From positions 1-22,541 of the forward strand of contig CAJODU010000003.1 in NCBI GenBank assembly GCA_905233325.1: 22,541 nt of DNA, in the 5' to 3' direction. Position numbers and translations under genes: made by a program. Positions 15,492 to 22,541 of the stretch are shown piece by piece (position 1 is the first letter of the stretch; each line of letters opens with the position of its first letter). Below the pieces are notes generated by a model. It made no database searches, was not told the origin of the DNA, and worked only from the letters and a program-made list of their open reading frames with translations. This DNA is from an uncultured Selenomonadaceae bacterium (GTDB lineage Bacteria; Bacillota; Negativicutes; Selenomonadales; Selenomonadaceae).

Positions 15492-16703
15492 TTATTTGAT
15501 GAATTTATAGAACTTCTTCTTGCCGATTTTGATAACAATGCCACGCTCCAGATCATACGCACTGATTCTGTAGTCGGGATCGCTGACCTTCCTGTCGTTG
15601 ATTGAAAGGCCATTCTGCTTGATGAGGCGGCGGCCTTCGGATTTAGACTCAATGGCACCATTCTCAACGAGAATATCCACCAGCCTCTTTCCGGCAGAAT
15701 CACCAATGCGGATAGGAGCAAGATCGTCCGTTGAGCCGGAGAAGAGGGATTTTGCCTTATTCCTTGCCTCTTCTGCGTGGGTTTCACCGTGGACGAGCTT
15801 GGTAACTTCATAGGCAAGCGTCTCTTTGGCTTCGTTGATTTTTTCGTCCTTGAGTTCGCTGAGTCTGTTGACTTCTTCCATAGGCAGGAATGTCAGCAGA
15901 GAGAGGCAAGTTTTGACATCAGCATCATCAATATTGCGCCAATACTGATAGAAGTCATAAGGCGTGACTTTTTCCGCGTCAAGCCAGAGTGCACCGCCGG
16001 CAGTCTTGCCCATCTTGGAACCGTCAGACTTAGTCAAGAGCTTGTTGGTAAGACCATAGACAGCTTTGCCTGTCTTGCGGCGTGTCAACTCAACACCTGC
16101 AATGATATTTGACCATTGATCGTCGCCGCCCATCTCAAGGACGCAATCATAATCGGAATTGAGTTTATAGAAATCATAAGCCTGCATAACCATGTAATTG
16201 AACTCAAGGAAAGTCAAGCCCTTCTCCCAACGTTGCTTGTAGCACTCGGCAGTGAGCATTCTGTTGACTGTAAAGTGAGCACCGACCTCGCGGAGAAGTT
16301 CAATATATCCCAGCTTACGCAACCAATCGCCATTATTAATGAGTAATGCTTTACCTTCACTAAAGTCAATGAAACGCTCCATTTGAGACTTGAAACAGTT
16401 GCAGTTATGCTCAATGATCTCGTCAGTCAAGACCTGTCTCAAATCGGAACGGCCGGAAGGATCGCCGACTGTACCCGTGCCGCCGCCGACCAAGCAAATG
16501 GGGCGGTGACCGTATTTCTGCATCCAGCTCATAGCCATAAGTGCAATGAAGTGACCGGCGTGGAGGGAATCAGCAGTCGGATCGAATCCGATATAGAATG
16601 TCACTTTCTTTTCGCCGAGAAGTTTTCTCACTTCCTCTTCATTAGTACATTGAGCAAAAAATCCGCGCTCTTTCAAAACATCAAAAACATTTTCTGTCAA
16701 CAA
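15492..16703 (-). CDS. tyrS: Tyrosyl-tRNA synthetase
   Basis: This class I synthetase charges tRNA-Tyr. The 403-residue product shows YIGFDPTADSLHAGH (HIGH-type motif), GGGTGTVGDPSGR, the tyrosine-site region EFNYMVMQAYDFYKL, GGDDQWSNI, and KMGKT as the KMSKS-type signature (about residue 230). A C-terminal S4-type RNA-binding segment (RRLIKQNGLSINDRKVSD) completes the bacterial TyrS type. The start is TTG at 16703 (a second TTG follows at 16700), with AAGGGAG 6-7 bases upstream. It lies 42 bases after the penicillin-binding protein gene in the same direction. There is no room for a T-box leader, so control probably comes from the upstream promoter at 19091. Confidence 0.96.
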   Translation of the reverse strand: MLTENVFDVLKERGFFAQCTNEEEVRKLLGEKKVTFYIGFDPTADSLHAGHFIALMAMSWMQKYGHRPICLVGGGTGTVGDPSGRSDLRQVLTDEIIEHNCNCFKSQMERFIDFSEGKALLINNGDWLRKLGYIELLREVGAHFTVNRMLTAECYKQRWEKGLTFLEFNYMVMQAYDFYKLNSDYDCVLEMGGDDQWSNIIAGVELTRRKTGKAVYGLTNKLLTKSDGSKMGKTAGGALWLDAEKVTPYDFYQYWRNIDDADVKTCLSLLTFLPMEEVNRLSELKDEKINEAKETLAYEVTKLVHGETHAEEARNKAKSLFSGSTDDLAPIRIGDSAGKRLVDILVENGAIESKSEGRRLIKQNGLSINDRKVSDPDYRISAYDLERGIVIKIGKKKFYKFIK

Positions 16704-16745
16704 TCTCGCTCCCTTGTTTGTAAATTATTATCATTTAGATATATT

Positions 16746-19055
16746 TTATCTGCCCTTGACAGCACCGCCGCCGGGTGTCGGGACATCTGAATAATCACTT
16801 GAGGCAGGTTCAGGCTCCGGCTCGCTGTATGCAGGTTCAGGTTCTCTGTAAGTCGGTTCCGGCTCATTGTATACCGGCTCCGATTGACTTTGCGGCTCTG
16901 AGGTGGAAGGCTCGGTATAAGTTGGCTCACTGTAAGTTGCATTTGATTCAGATTGAGGTGAAGACTGCGGCTCATCATAGCTCTGCGTCTGCTGAGGACG
17001 GCTCTGTTGCGGTGTTTCACTCTTGTTGCTACGTTTACTTGTTTCGCCATCATCATTCCTACTGCGGCTCTTCAGACTTTTATCACCGCTGCTGTTTTCG
17101 TCGCGCAGTTCGTTGATAGTCTTGGAATTTCTCCGCGTGACGACGAGGTTATCAAAATCGTGAACAGGCACATCAGCAAGAGCATTTTGCATAAAGCTGC
17201 TCCAGATAGCCGCAGGTGTCTGCCCACCCATAATGCCGTCCAGGCTGGTGTTGTTGTCGTTGCCGATCCAAACACCCGCCACAAGGTCGGGAGTGTAGCC
17301 GACAAACCAAGCATCATTATAGTTGGAAGTAGTGCCGGTCTTGCCGGCGGCAGGTCTGCCAATGGCGGCACGTTTGCCTGTGCCTTTGAGTATAACATCT
17401 TCAAGCATACTCGTCAAATCGGCGGTACTCTCCTCAGAGAGGACAATCTTAGCTTGAGAATCTGCTTGCTCCAAAATCTTGCCGTTGCGGTCTAAGACTT
17501 TGGTTATGGCAGTATGCGGAATATACAAGCCTTTGTTGGCAAATGTGCCATAAGCACTGGTGAGTTCAAGAGGAGTGATACCTCTCGTCATGCCGCCCAG
17601 AGCAGTGGAGAAGTTCCTGTCATTTCGCTCCCCGTCAAGGACAAATGAGGTTATACCCATCTCCTGTGCGTAGTAGATCGCCTTGTCCATAGTGATCTTT
17701 TGGGCGATCTTGACAGTCGGAACATTCATCGAGAAAGTGGCAACCGTCCTCATAGTCACGGGGCCGGAAAAGCGGCGGCTGTCATTTTGCGGCGACCAAC
17801 CGTTAATCGTTATCGGGCTGTCATCAATAACAGTGTCGGGAGTGAAGCCATTCTCAAGCGCGGCGGCAAAGACAAAGGGCTTAAATGCAGATCCCGGCTG
17901 CCTCTCTGCCAGAGTGGCACGGTTGAATTGATCCGAACCGCGACCGCCGACCATAGCCTTGATGTAGCCGGTTTTTGGATCAATGGCAACAAGGGCGGCT
18001 TGCGGCTGCATAACGCCATTGACATCAGTGCCATAGTCAGGCAGATTGCCGGCGACTGCTGCCTCTGCCTTGTGCTGTATATCCATATCAATGGTGGTGT
18101 AGACTTTGAGACCTTCTTTGTAGACCGCATCGGCACCATATTTATTAATCAGAATCTGCGTCACATAGTCGATAAAATAGGCCGCCTCTCTCTTGTCCGT
18201 CAGTTGTGCCGGCTGGGCAAGTTTAAGTTCCTCATTCTTGGCGTCCTGTGCCTCCATACGACCTATATAACCGTATTTGACCATTTGATCCAGCACAATG
18301 TTGCGGCGTTCCTTGGCTGCCTTGACATCATTAAACGGTGAATAGTAGTTGGGACTTTTGGGAATACCGGCAAGAAGAGCACATTCCGAAAGATCCAACT
18401 TGTCGACATCTTTGCCGAAATATGTTCTCGCTGCGGCCTCAACACCATAAGCACCCTGCCCGAAGTATATTTGATTCAAGTATAACTCAAGGATTTCCTG
18501 CTTGGTATACTGTTTTTCTAATTTCATTGCAAGGAACATCTCTTGGATTTTGCGCTGCATTGTTCTTTCTTGAGTAAGATAAGCATTCTTTGCAAGCTGC
18601 TGGGTAATGGTTGAGCCGCCCTCGCTTATTTCTCTGTCGTTGATATTTGACCAAGCGGCACGGAGCAAACCTCTGGGATCAATACCGTTATGCTCATAGA
18701 ATCTGTTGTCCTCAACGGCTATAAAGGCGTGCTGCAGATTTACAGGCACCTGCTCAATTTTGACAGGCAGTCTGTTCTCCGTCGCGTGGATATTTGCAAG
18801 CTCATTGCCTGCCGAATCATAAATCTGTGATGAAACCGGCGGCAAAATATCCTGTGAAAGGTCTGCCTTTGTATTCATTGATGCAGTAACAAAGCCTATT
18901 CCTACACCTATTCCCGCCATCAATGAAAGGATAACCACAGCTATTATTACTCGTTTTAATGTAAAGGTTGACGATGATTTTCTATTTCTATTTCGCTGAC
19001 TCGTTGTATTGATATTTTCCTCCTCCAACGTTCTCCGATCGCGTCTGCTTTCCAT
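16746..19055 (-). CDS. mrcA: Class A penicillin-binding protein (PBP1A type)
   Basis: This bifunctional peptidoglycan synthase has 769 residues. After a short cytoplasmic Arg-rich part, a membrane anchor spans about residues 34-57. The glycosyltransferase domain (GT51, about 75-250) has the catalytic Glu in EDNRFYEHNG (115) and GGSTITQQLAKN (146-157). The transpeptidase domain (about 320-625) has SAFK with Ser389 and Lys392, SMN at 442-444, and KTGT at 572-575. All active-site motifs are intact. The last 130 residues are low complexity: Ser/Asn/Arg-rich, then Gln/Ser-rich, then repeated Glu-Pro-Tyr units (PEPTYREPEPAYSEPEPEP), ending in a Gly/Lys tail. GAGGAGG lies 6 bases before the ATG. It is the first gene of an operon with tyrS and the barrel gene. 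Confidence 0.96.
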   Translation of the reverse strand: MESRRDRRTLEEENINTTSQRNRNRKSSSTFTLKRVIIAVVILSLMAGIGVGIGFVTASMNTKADLSQDILPPVSSQIYDSAGNELANIHATENRLPVKIEQVPVNLQHAFIAVEDNRFYEHNGIDPRGLLRAAWSNINDREISEGGSTITQQLAKNAYLTQERTMQRKIQEMFLAMKLEKQYTKQEILELYLNQIYFGQGAYGVEAAARTYFGKDVDKLDLSECALLAGIPKSPNYYSPFNDVKAAKERRNIVLDQMVKYGYIGRMEAQDAKNEELKLAQPAQLTDKREAAYFIDYVTQILINKYGADAVYKEGLKVYTTIDMDIQHKAEAAVAGNLPDYGTDVNGVMQPQAALVAIDPKTGYIKAMVGGRGSDQFNRATLAERQPGSAFKPFVFAAALENGFTPDTVIDDSPITINGWSPQNDSRRFSGPVTMRTVATFSMNVPTVKIAQKITMDKAIYYAQEMGITSFVLDGERNDRNFSTALGGMTRGITPLELTSAYGTFANKGLYIPHTAITKVLDRNGKILEQADSQAKIVLSEESTADLTSMLEDVILKGTGKRAAIGRPAAGKTGTTSNYNDAWFVGYTPDLVAGVWIGNDNNTSLDGIMGGQTPAAIWSSFMQNALADVPVHDFDNLVVTRRNSKTINELRDENSSGDKSLKSRSRNDDGETSKRSNKSETPQQSRPQQTQSYDEPQSSPQSESNATYSEPTYTEPSTSEPQSQSEPVYNEPEPTYREPEPAYSEPEPEPASSDYSDVPTPGGGAVKGR

Positions 19056-19090
19056 CTCGTTCCTCCTCTATTTCTGTACGATTGCAAAAT

Positions 19091-19119
19091 ATTATATCAT
19101 ATTATCGTCAAAATTCCAA
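19091..19119 (-). promoter_or_regulatory. Promoter of the pbp-tyrS operon
   Basis: On the minus strand TTGGAA and a perfect TATAAT are spaced 17 bases apart, and a TG two bases before the -10 gives an extended -10. The -10 ends 35 bases before the ATG at 19055. Confidence 0.65.
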
Positions 19120-19175
19120 CACTAAATCTGCTAAGCAAATATTTTCTATTGAAAAAATTTTTTGGAAAATCAATA

Positions 19176-19204
19176 TTGTCAATTAATATAAAAAAGATTA
19201 TAAT
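19176..19204 (+). promoter_or_regulatory. Promoter of the carboxymuconolactone-decarboxylase-like gene
   Basis: TTGTCA (19176-19181) is spaced 17 bases from a perfect TATAAT (19199-19204), 31 bases before the ATG. It is the closest to consensus in the window and is divergent from the pbp promoter. Confidence 0.8.
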
Positions 19205-19235
19205 AGAGCAGAATTTTTGATAAGGATTTGATATT

Positions 19236-20084
19236 ATGAGGTTGAAAAAAATGTTGTCCTTGGGACTTTTGTGTATTGGTACAACCTGCCTTGGCATGAC
19301 TTCCGGAGAGGCAGCTAAAGATTATGACCGCGTGACGGTGAGTGATGAAAATTACAAGCAAATGTTTGGTGAAAAGCCGCTTGCCATTGAGAAGACTGAT
19401 CCTGAAATGGCGGCGACAATGAAACGTTATATTTATGGCGACAATTTTGAGCAGTCAAAGGCACTCAACGATACTGAACGCGAACTTGTGAGGATTGCTT
19501 GTCTGGCAACAATCGGCATTGAAGATGTGCTTGAAATAGAAGTCGAAGGAGCCCTCAATCTTGGCGTCAAGCCGTTGGAGATTCGCGAGACTATCTATCA
19601 AGTCACACCTTATATTGGATTTGCTAAAGCGGTAGAGGCACTTGAAACTATCAACGAAGTCTTCAAAGAGAAAGGTATCAAACTTCCGCTGGAAAATCAA
19701 TCAAACGTTACAGAAGACAACAGATTTGACAAAGGGCTTGAAGTTCAGATTGATATTTTTGGCGATGCAATCAATCAGATGAGGAAAAATGCTGCGACGG
19801 ACGTTGCTCACTTTAATGATGATCTTGCTGAGTTCTGTTTTGGTGATACATACACTCGCGGCACTTTGGATTTAAAACAGCGTGAGATGATAACAATGGC
19901 GGCGATTGCCTCACTCGGTGGTTGTGAACCTCAACTTAAAGCTCATATCGCCGGCAATAAAAGCGTTGGTAATACTCGTGCTCAAGTGATAGGTGTCTTG
20001 ACTGCAATTCACCCTTATATTGGTTTTCCGCGGACACTTAACGCCTTGGCTTGCATTAATGAAATCATGCCGCCCGAAAAATGA
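19236..20084 (+). CDS. Secreted protein with two carboxymuconolactone-decarboxylase-like domains
   Basis: This 282-residue product has a signal peptide (basic start, hydrophobic core, cleavage near SGEA at about residue 26) with no lipobox. Two tandem domains of the CMD/AhpD superfamily follow, at about 50-150 and 165-280. Each has the family pattern L-N-D/K-x-x-RE(L/M)xxxA, a Gly-rich turn and PYIGFxxxxxAL. The second keeps a His at the usual site (LKAHIAG), whereas the first has EIEVEGA instead. Neither has the CxxC of the redox-active AhpD branch. Family members act as peroxidase partners or decarboxylases, usually in the cytosol, so the secreted form is notable. Function cannot be assigned. 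ATG is preceded by AAGGA 9 bases upstream. Confidence 0.88.
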   Translation: MRLKKMLSLGLLCIGTTCLGMTSGEAAKDYDRVTVSDENYKQMFGEKPLAIEKTDPEMAATMKRYIYGDNFEQSKALNDTERELVRIACLATIGIEDVLEIEVEGALNLGVKPLEIRETIYQVTPYIGFAKAVEALETINEVFKEKGIKLPLENQSNVTEDNRFDKGLEVQIDIFGDAINQMRKNAATDVAHFNDDLAEFCFGDTYTRGTLDLKQREMITMAAIASLGGCEPQLKAHIAGNKSVGNTRAQVIGVLTAIHPYIGFPRTLNALACINEIMPPEK

Positions 20085-20105
20085 GCTGCTGTCAAATATA
20101 GCTAA

Positions 20106-20148
20106 TTGTTGATAGTTAAACATTATGCAATAAATCAACGATTAACAA
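20106..20148. repeat. Imperfect inverted repeat before the adaptor genes
   Basis: TTGTTGATAGTTAA (20106-20119) and ATCAACGATTAACAA (20134-20148) form an inverted repeat with about 11 of 14 positions matching. It lies in the 120-base gap before the first adaptor gene. A related TTGTTGAA occurs again at 20168. This could be an operator. No T tract follows, so it is not a terminator. Confidence 0.35.
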
Positions 20149-20188
20149 ATTTAACACTTTCATTATTTGTTGAATTTATGATTATATT

Positions 20189-20195
20189 GAGGGGG
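20189..20195 (+). promoter_or_regulatory. Ribosome site supporting the TTG start at 20205
   Basis: GAGGGGG ends 9 bases before TTG 20205. An ATG at 20201 is out of frame and opens a frame of only about 50 codons, so the TTG start is taken for the adaptor gene. A TGA at 20202 closes the adaptor frame upstream, so no earlier start exists. Confidence 0.6.
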
Positions 20196-20204
20196 TTGGT
20201 ATGA

Positions 20205-21464
20205 TTGAAAAGATATTTTTACATCGGGATTATCATAATATTGATCTTAGCCGTAGCATTAGTAGCATACGGCGGATATTTGAATTATACAGACAGCAAT
20301 CAGATAGCCAACAGAATGGAAAATCGTTTATTGCAATTGACAGGAGCTTTGGTTGAAGAAAGATTTTTAAATCCTGTCGTTGATATTGATGCACTCAAAC
20401 TATACAGCAATGATATGACAGATGCAGTGGCTCTCACGGAAGGACGAATCACTCAAATATTTGTTGCTAAAAATAATTACGTTCACAAGGGTGATGTGAT
20501 AATGACTCTCACGAATGAGCAGATACCGCTTCAAGTCCAGCAGGCAAACGGCAACATTCAGAGAGCAGAGTCAACTTATGCCCAAACTTTGAGCAATGTG
20601 CAGCGAGCAGAGGCGGCCTTGGCGAATGCTACCAATGTTTACAATCGTCAACAGCGATTAATGGAGAGAAAGGCAACCAGTCAGGAAAAGCTGGAGGCGG
20701 CACAGTCAGAATACGTTGCAGCACAGGAGGCAGTCAGAGCGGCAAGATCTGAAAGTGAATCTGCAAGGGTGGCAATAAATGTCGCTCAAACAGAAAGAGA
20801 TCAATATTTGGTGCAGGAAAACAGGCAAAATGTCGTTGCACCTATTGATGGCAATGTTTTGCTTATTTACAAGCGTGAAGGCTCCTACGTTCAAGGCGGC
20901 ACACCTCTGGCACTCATAGGTAATTTTGATACTCTGCAATTTTCGACGACGTTGGAAAGTGCCAACGCAAATTACTTGAGTGTCGGTGAGAGTGTAAATA
21001 TGGAGTTTAACGAGCGATCACTTCAAAAGGCCTATGATACAGAGTATTCTGCGGGTAATTTGGGAAGATCAGAAAAAATCACAGCCATTATAAAAGACAT
21101 CAATCCGCCATTGAATCAATCAGCGGTGATGAGGCGAATTTTGTGGGAAATCGATAACAGATCTCATATTTTGGAACCTATGACATATAATGATGTGAGT
21201 ATGCAGGCAAACAGTGGCCATAAATGTTTGACTGTGCCTATCTCGGCTATGGCAGATTCAGAAAATAATATGGTCTTTGTTGTCAATGATTCCGGTATCG
21301 TCGAGAAGAGAAAAGTTACTACAGGTGCCAATGACGACGAGTACATAGAGATAATCAGCGGGCTTAGAGCCGGAGAGAGAGTGGTGCTTGACAGTTTTGA
21401 GGGTCTTGAAGATGGTGTCAAAATTGAATTGATAATGAAAGAAGGTGACGCCAATGGCAGATAA
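20205..21464 (+). CDS. HlyD/RND-type membrane-fusion (periplasmic adaptor) protein
   Basis: This 419-residue protein has one N-terminal membrane segment (about residues 5-25) and no cleavable signal. A biotinyl-lipoyl half (ALTEGRITQIFVAKNNYVHKGD) follows, then a long coiled-coil hairpin (about 115-205, Ala/Gln/Glu-rich). The second lipoyl half (VVAPIDGNVLLIYKREGSYVQGG) and a beta-barrel domain with a membrane-proximal C-terminal part (SGLRAGERVVLDSFEGLEDGVKI) complete it. The order matches adaptors of RND or MacAB-type exporters. They bridge an inner-membrane pump and an outer-membrane channel. The start is TTG. The next gene overlaps its end by 11 bases, which shows translational coupling with the second adaptor. 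Confidence 0.88.
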   Translation: MKRYFYIGIIIILILAVALVAYGGYLNYTDSNQIANRMENRLLQLTGALVEERFLNPVVDIDALKLYSNDMTDAVALTEGRITQIFVAKNNYVHKGDVIMTLTNEQIPLQVQQANGNIQRAESTYAQTLSNVQRAEAALANATNVYNRQQRLMERKATSQEKLEAAQSEYVAAQEAVRAARSESESARVAINVAQTERDQYLVQENRQNVVAPIDGNVLLIYKREGSYVQGGTPLALIGNFDTLQFSTTLESANANYLSVGESVNMEFNERSLQKAYDTEYSAGNLGRSEKITAIIKDINPPLNQSAVMRRILWEIDNRSHILEPMTYNDVSMQANSGHKCLTVPISAMADSENNMVFVVNDSGIVEKRKVTTGANDDEYIEIISGLRAGERVVLDSFEGLEDGVKIELIMKEGDANGR

Positions 21465-22446
21465 TCAAAACGCAGCAGCAAAATGGACGAATAAGAATGA
21501 AGGACTTTTCAGTAAAGAAGCCCTTAATAAGATGCGTTCACCGGAACAGTTGGATAAAATTTTGCCAATAACAACACCTATAACTTGGATGGGACTGATT
21601 GCCGTAGCCGTCGCTATGGTTTCAGTGATAATCTGGTCAATATTCGGCTCTTTCACCGTCAAGGCTGAGGGGATGGGCTTGATAATGGATCCGCAGGGCT
21701 TGACGAATATTACATCGGTCTTCGGCGGAAAAATAGATAAAATTTACATTCACGAGGGTCAATCAATAAAGAAGGGCGACAAGATTGCTCATATTGAACA
21801 AATTCAAGAAAACGCCTCCACTCGTATGGCACAGTATGCTCCTGAACTTGCAACCAGTGAACTTGACGCGATGAATAAAGTCTACGAATATGATGCGCGC
21901 AGATATCAGAGAGATGAATCGGAATTTGTTTACAGCAGTTATGACGGACTTGTTGATGAAATTTTGATAGATTCCGGTGCAACTATCGGCTCAGGTACTT
22001 CAATTTGTACAGTGAGACTCAGCGGCGGTCGCAAGGATTTAACGGGAATTTTATATATTCCGGTCGATAAAGGCAAAAGAGTAAAACCGGGGCAGACAAT
22101 CCAACTTGCACCCAATGGGGTTGATACATCATTAAGCGGTATGCTTTTGGGTGTCGTCCGTTCTGTTTCACAATATCCTGTATCAATGCAGTCAATCCAA
22201 AAGAGGCTTGGCAATGATCATTTGTCACAATTTATACTTCAAGCTCAGCAATCGGCAGTAATGGAAGTGACATTTGACCTCGTTAAAGACGAAGATTCAG
22301 AATCAGGGTACTTGTGGACATCAACAGTAGGCGATCACGCACCGATCACGGCAGGAAGTTTCTGCACAGGCTCAATCATAATCGAAAGAAAACCGCCAAT
22401 ACAAAAAGTTTTCTATAAATTGAGTCAGTGGTTGAGAAATGCATAA
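21454..22446 (+). CDS. Membrane-fusion protein resembling NHLM bacteriocin secretion proteins, short form
   Basis: This 330-residue product has the N-terminal signature of the NHLM (nitrile-hydratase-leader microcin) HlyD-type secretion proteins: LFSKEALNKMRSPEQLDKILPITTP, then a single membrane segment (about 48-68), then FTVKAEGMGLIMDP. The lipoyl halves are GKIDKIYIHEGQSIKKGD and YDGLVDEILIDSGATIGSG. The helical hairpin between them is only about 45 residues, much shorter than usual. The C-terminal half is a beta domain. ATG 21454 is chosen because GTG 21445 lies in the AAGAAGGTGA ribosome site. It overlaps the preceding gene by 11 bases. The expected ABC transporter does not follow on the plus strand, as a minus-strand frame begins right after. 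The family assignment rests on recognising this pattern and is fairly confident. Confidence 0.82.
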   Translation: MADNQNAAAKWTNKNEGLFSKEALNKMRSPEQLDKILPITTPITWMGLIAVAVAMVSVIIWSIFGSFTVKAEGMGLIMDPQGLTNITSVFGGKIDKIYIHEGQSIKKGDKIAHIEQIQENASTRMAQYAPELATSELDAMNKVYEYDARRYQRDESEFVYSSYDGLVDEILIDSGATIGSGTSICTVRLSGGRKDLTGILYIPVDKGKRVKPGQTIQLAPNGVDTSLSGMLLGVVRSVSQYPVSMQSIQKRLGNDHLSQFILQAQQSAVMEVTFDLVKDEDSESGYLWTSTVGDHAPITAGSFCTGSIIIERKPPIQKVFYKLSQWLRNA

Positions 22447-22475
22447 AAAAGACATTTGACGGCTAAATAAATAAA

Positions 22476-22541
22476 TTATTCGTGAGGGTGATTTTTGATA
22501 AATTCGTTGAGGCTTTCCTTAAATTCTTCGTCGGTCATATT
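22476..22541 (-). CDS. Partial minus-strand reading frame at the right edge
   Basis: Reading the minus strand from the window edge gives a frame ending in TAA at 22476-22478. Its visible C-terminus is NMTDEEFKESLNEFIKNHPHE. It uses codons as the neighbouring genes do and is acidic and helical. The rest lies outside the window, so neither the start nor the family is known. It converges on the adaptor gene, 29 bases away. Confidence 0.4.
   Translation of the reverse strand, partial: NMTDEEFKESLNEFIKNHPHE

Noticed and set aside
20085..20110. Terminator after the CMD-like gene
   Set aside because: Only a four-base AGCT pairing with no T tract is seen.
20201..20360. ATG at 20201 as a small leader peptide gene before the adaptors
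   Set aside because: The frame runs about 50 codons inside the adaptor gene and its product has no recognisable features; the ribosome site equally serves the TTG at 20205.

Overview
The window looks like chromosome from a diderm (outer-membrane-bearing) Firmicute, most likely a member of the Negativicutes (Selenomonas/Megamonas-like). This is inference from three things. Ribosome sites are strong and GGAGG-like, with frequent TTG/GTG starts. A Firmicute-like housekeeping set (recA-recX, pth, tyrS, a class A PBP) sits beside an outer-membrane-type barrel, HlyD-type periplasmic adaptors and many signal-peptide proteins. Base composition is moderate and fairly AT-rich. No rRNA, tRNA, CRISPR array, phage gene or insertion sequence was seen, and no gene-free stretch exceeds about 235 bases.

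Left part (1-10004, + strand): a long run of envelope genes. It opens with the 3' part of an unrecognised gene whose base composition changes midway, followed by a terminator. Next come three secreted proteins in one tight operon (1113-4452), two of which resemble the FlgT/LPP20 type of periplasmic protein. Then comes a repeated module: LPP20-family protein, TPR protein, LPP20, TPR, LPP20 (4561-9208). The three LPP20 proteins share a C-terminal domain and differ mainly in the length of the linker between the two domains (about 22, 46 and 107 residues, the last with 15 consecutive Thr). A secreted CAP/SCP-domain protein closes the run. Three intergenic terminator-like hairpins lie immediately before ribosome sites, with little room for a promoter, so the run may be tuned by partial read-through.

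Centre (10007-14465): a histidine phosphatase on the minus strand, convergent with the CAP gene, then recA-recX-ahcY-pth on the plus strand. recA has a clear sigma-A-type promoter and an unusual low-complexity tail. recX overlaps the end of recA, and pth overlaps ahcY by one base. A bidirectional terminator ends this operon.

Right-centre (14544-19055, - strand): a class A penicillin-binding protein, tyrosyl-tRNA synthetase and an outer-membrane barrel protein in one operon reading leftward from a good promoter at 19091-19119.

Right end (19236-22541): a secreted tandem carboxymuconolactone-decarboxylase-like protein diverges from the PBP gene under its own near-consensus promoter. It is followed by two overlapping genes for membrane-fusion (HlyD-type) proteins. 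The second resembles the NHLM bacteriocin secretion protein family but has a short hairpin, and no ABC transporter follows it on the same strand. A partial minus-strand reading frame begins at the right edge.

The best candidates for something undescribed are the repeated LPP20-TPR array together with the FlgT-like operon before it (a possible envelope assembly), and the orphan adaptor pair at the right end.
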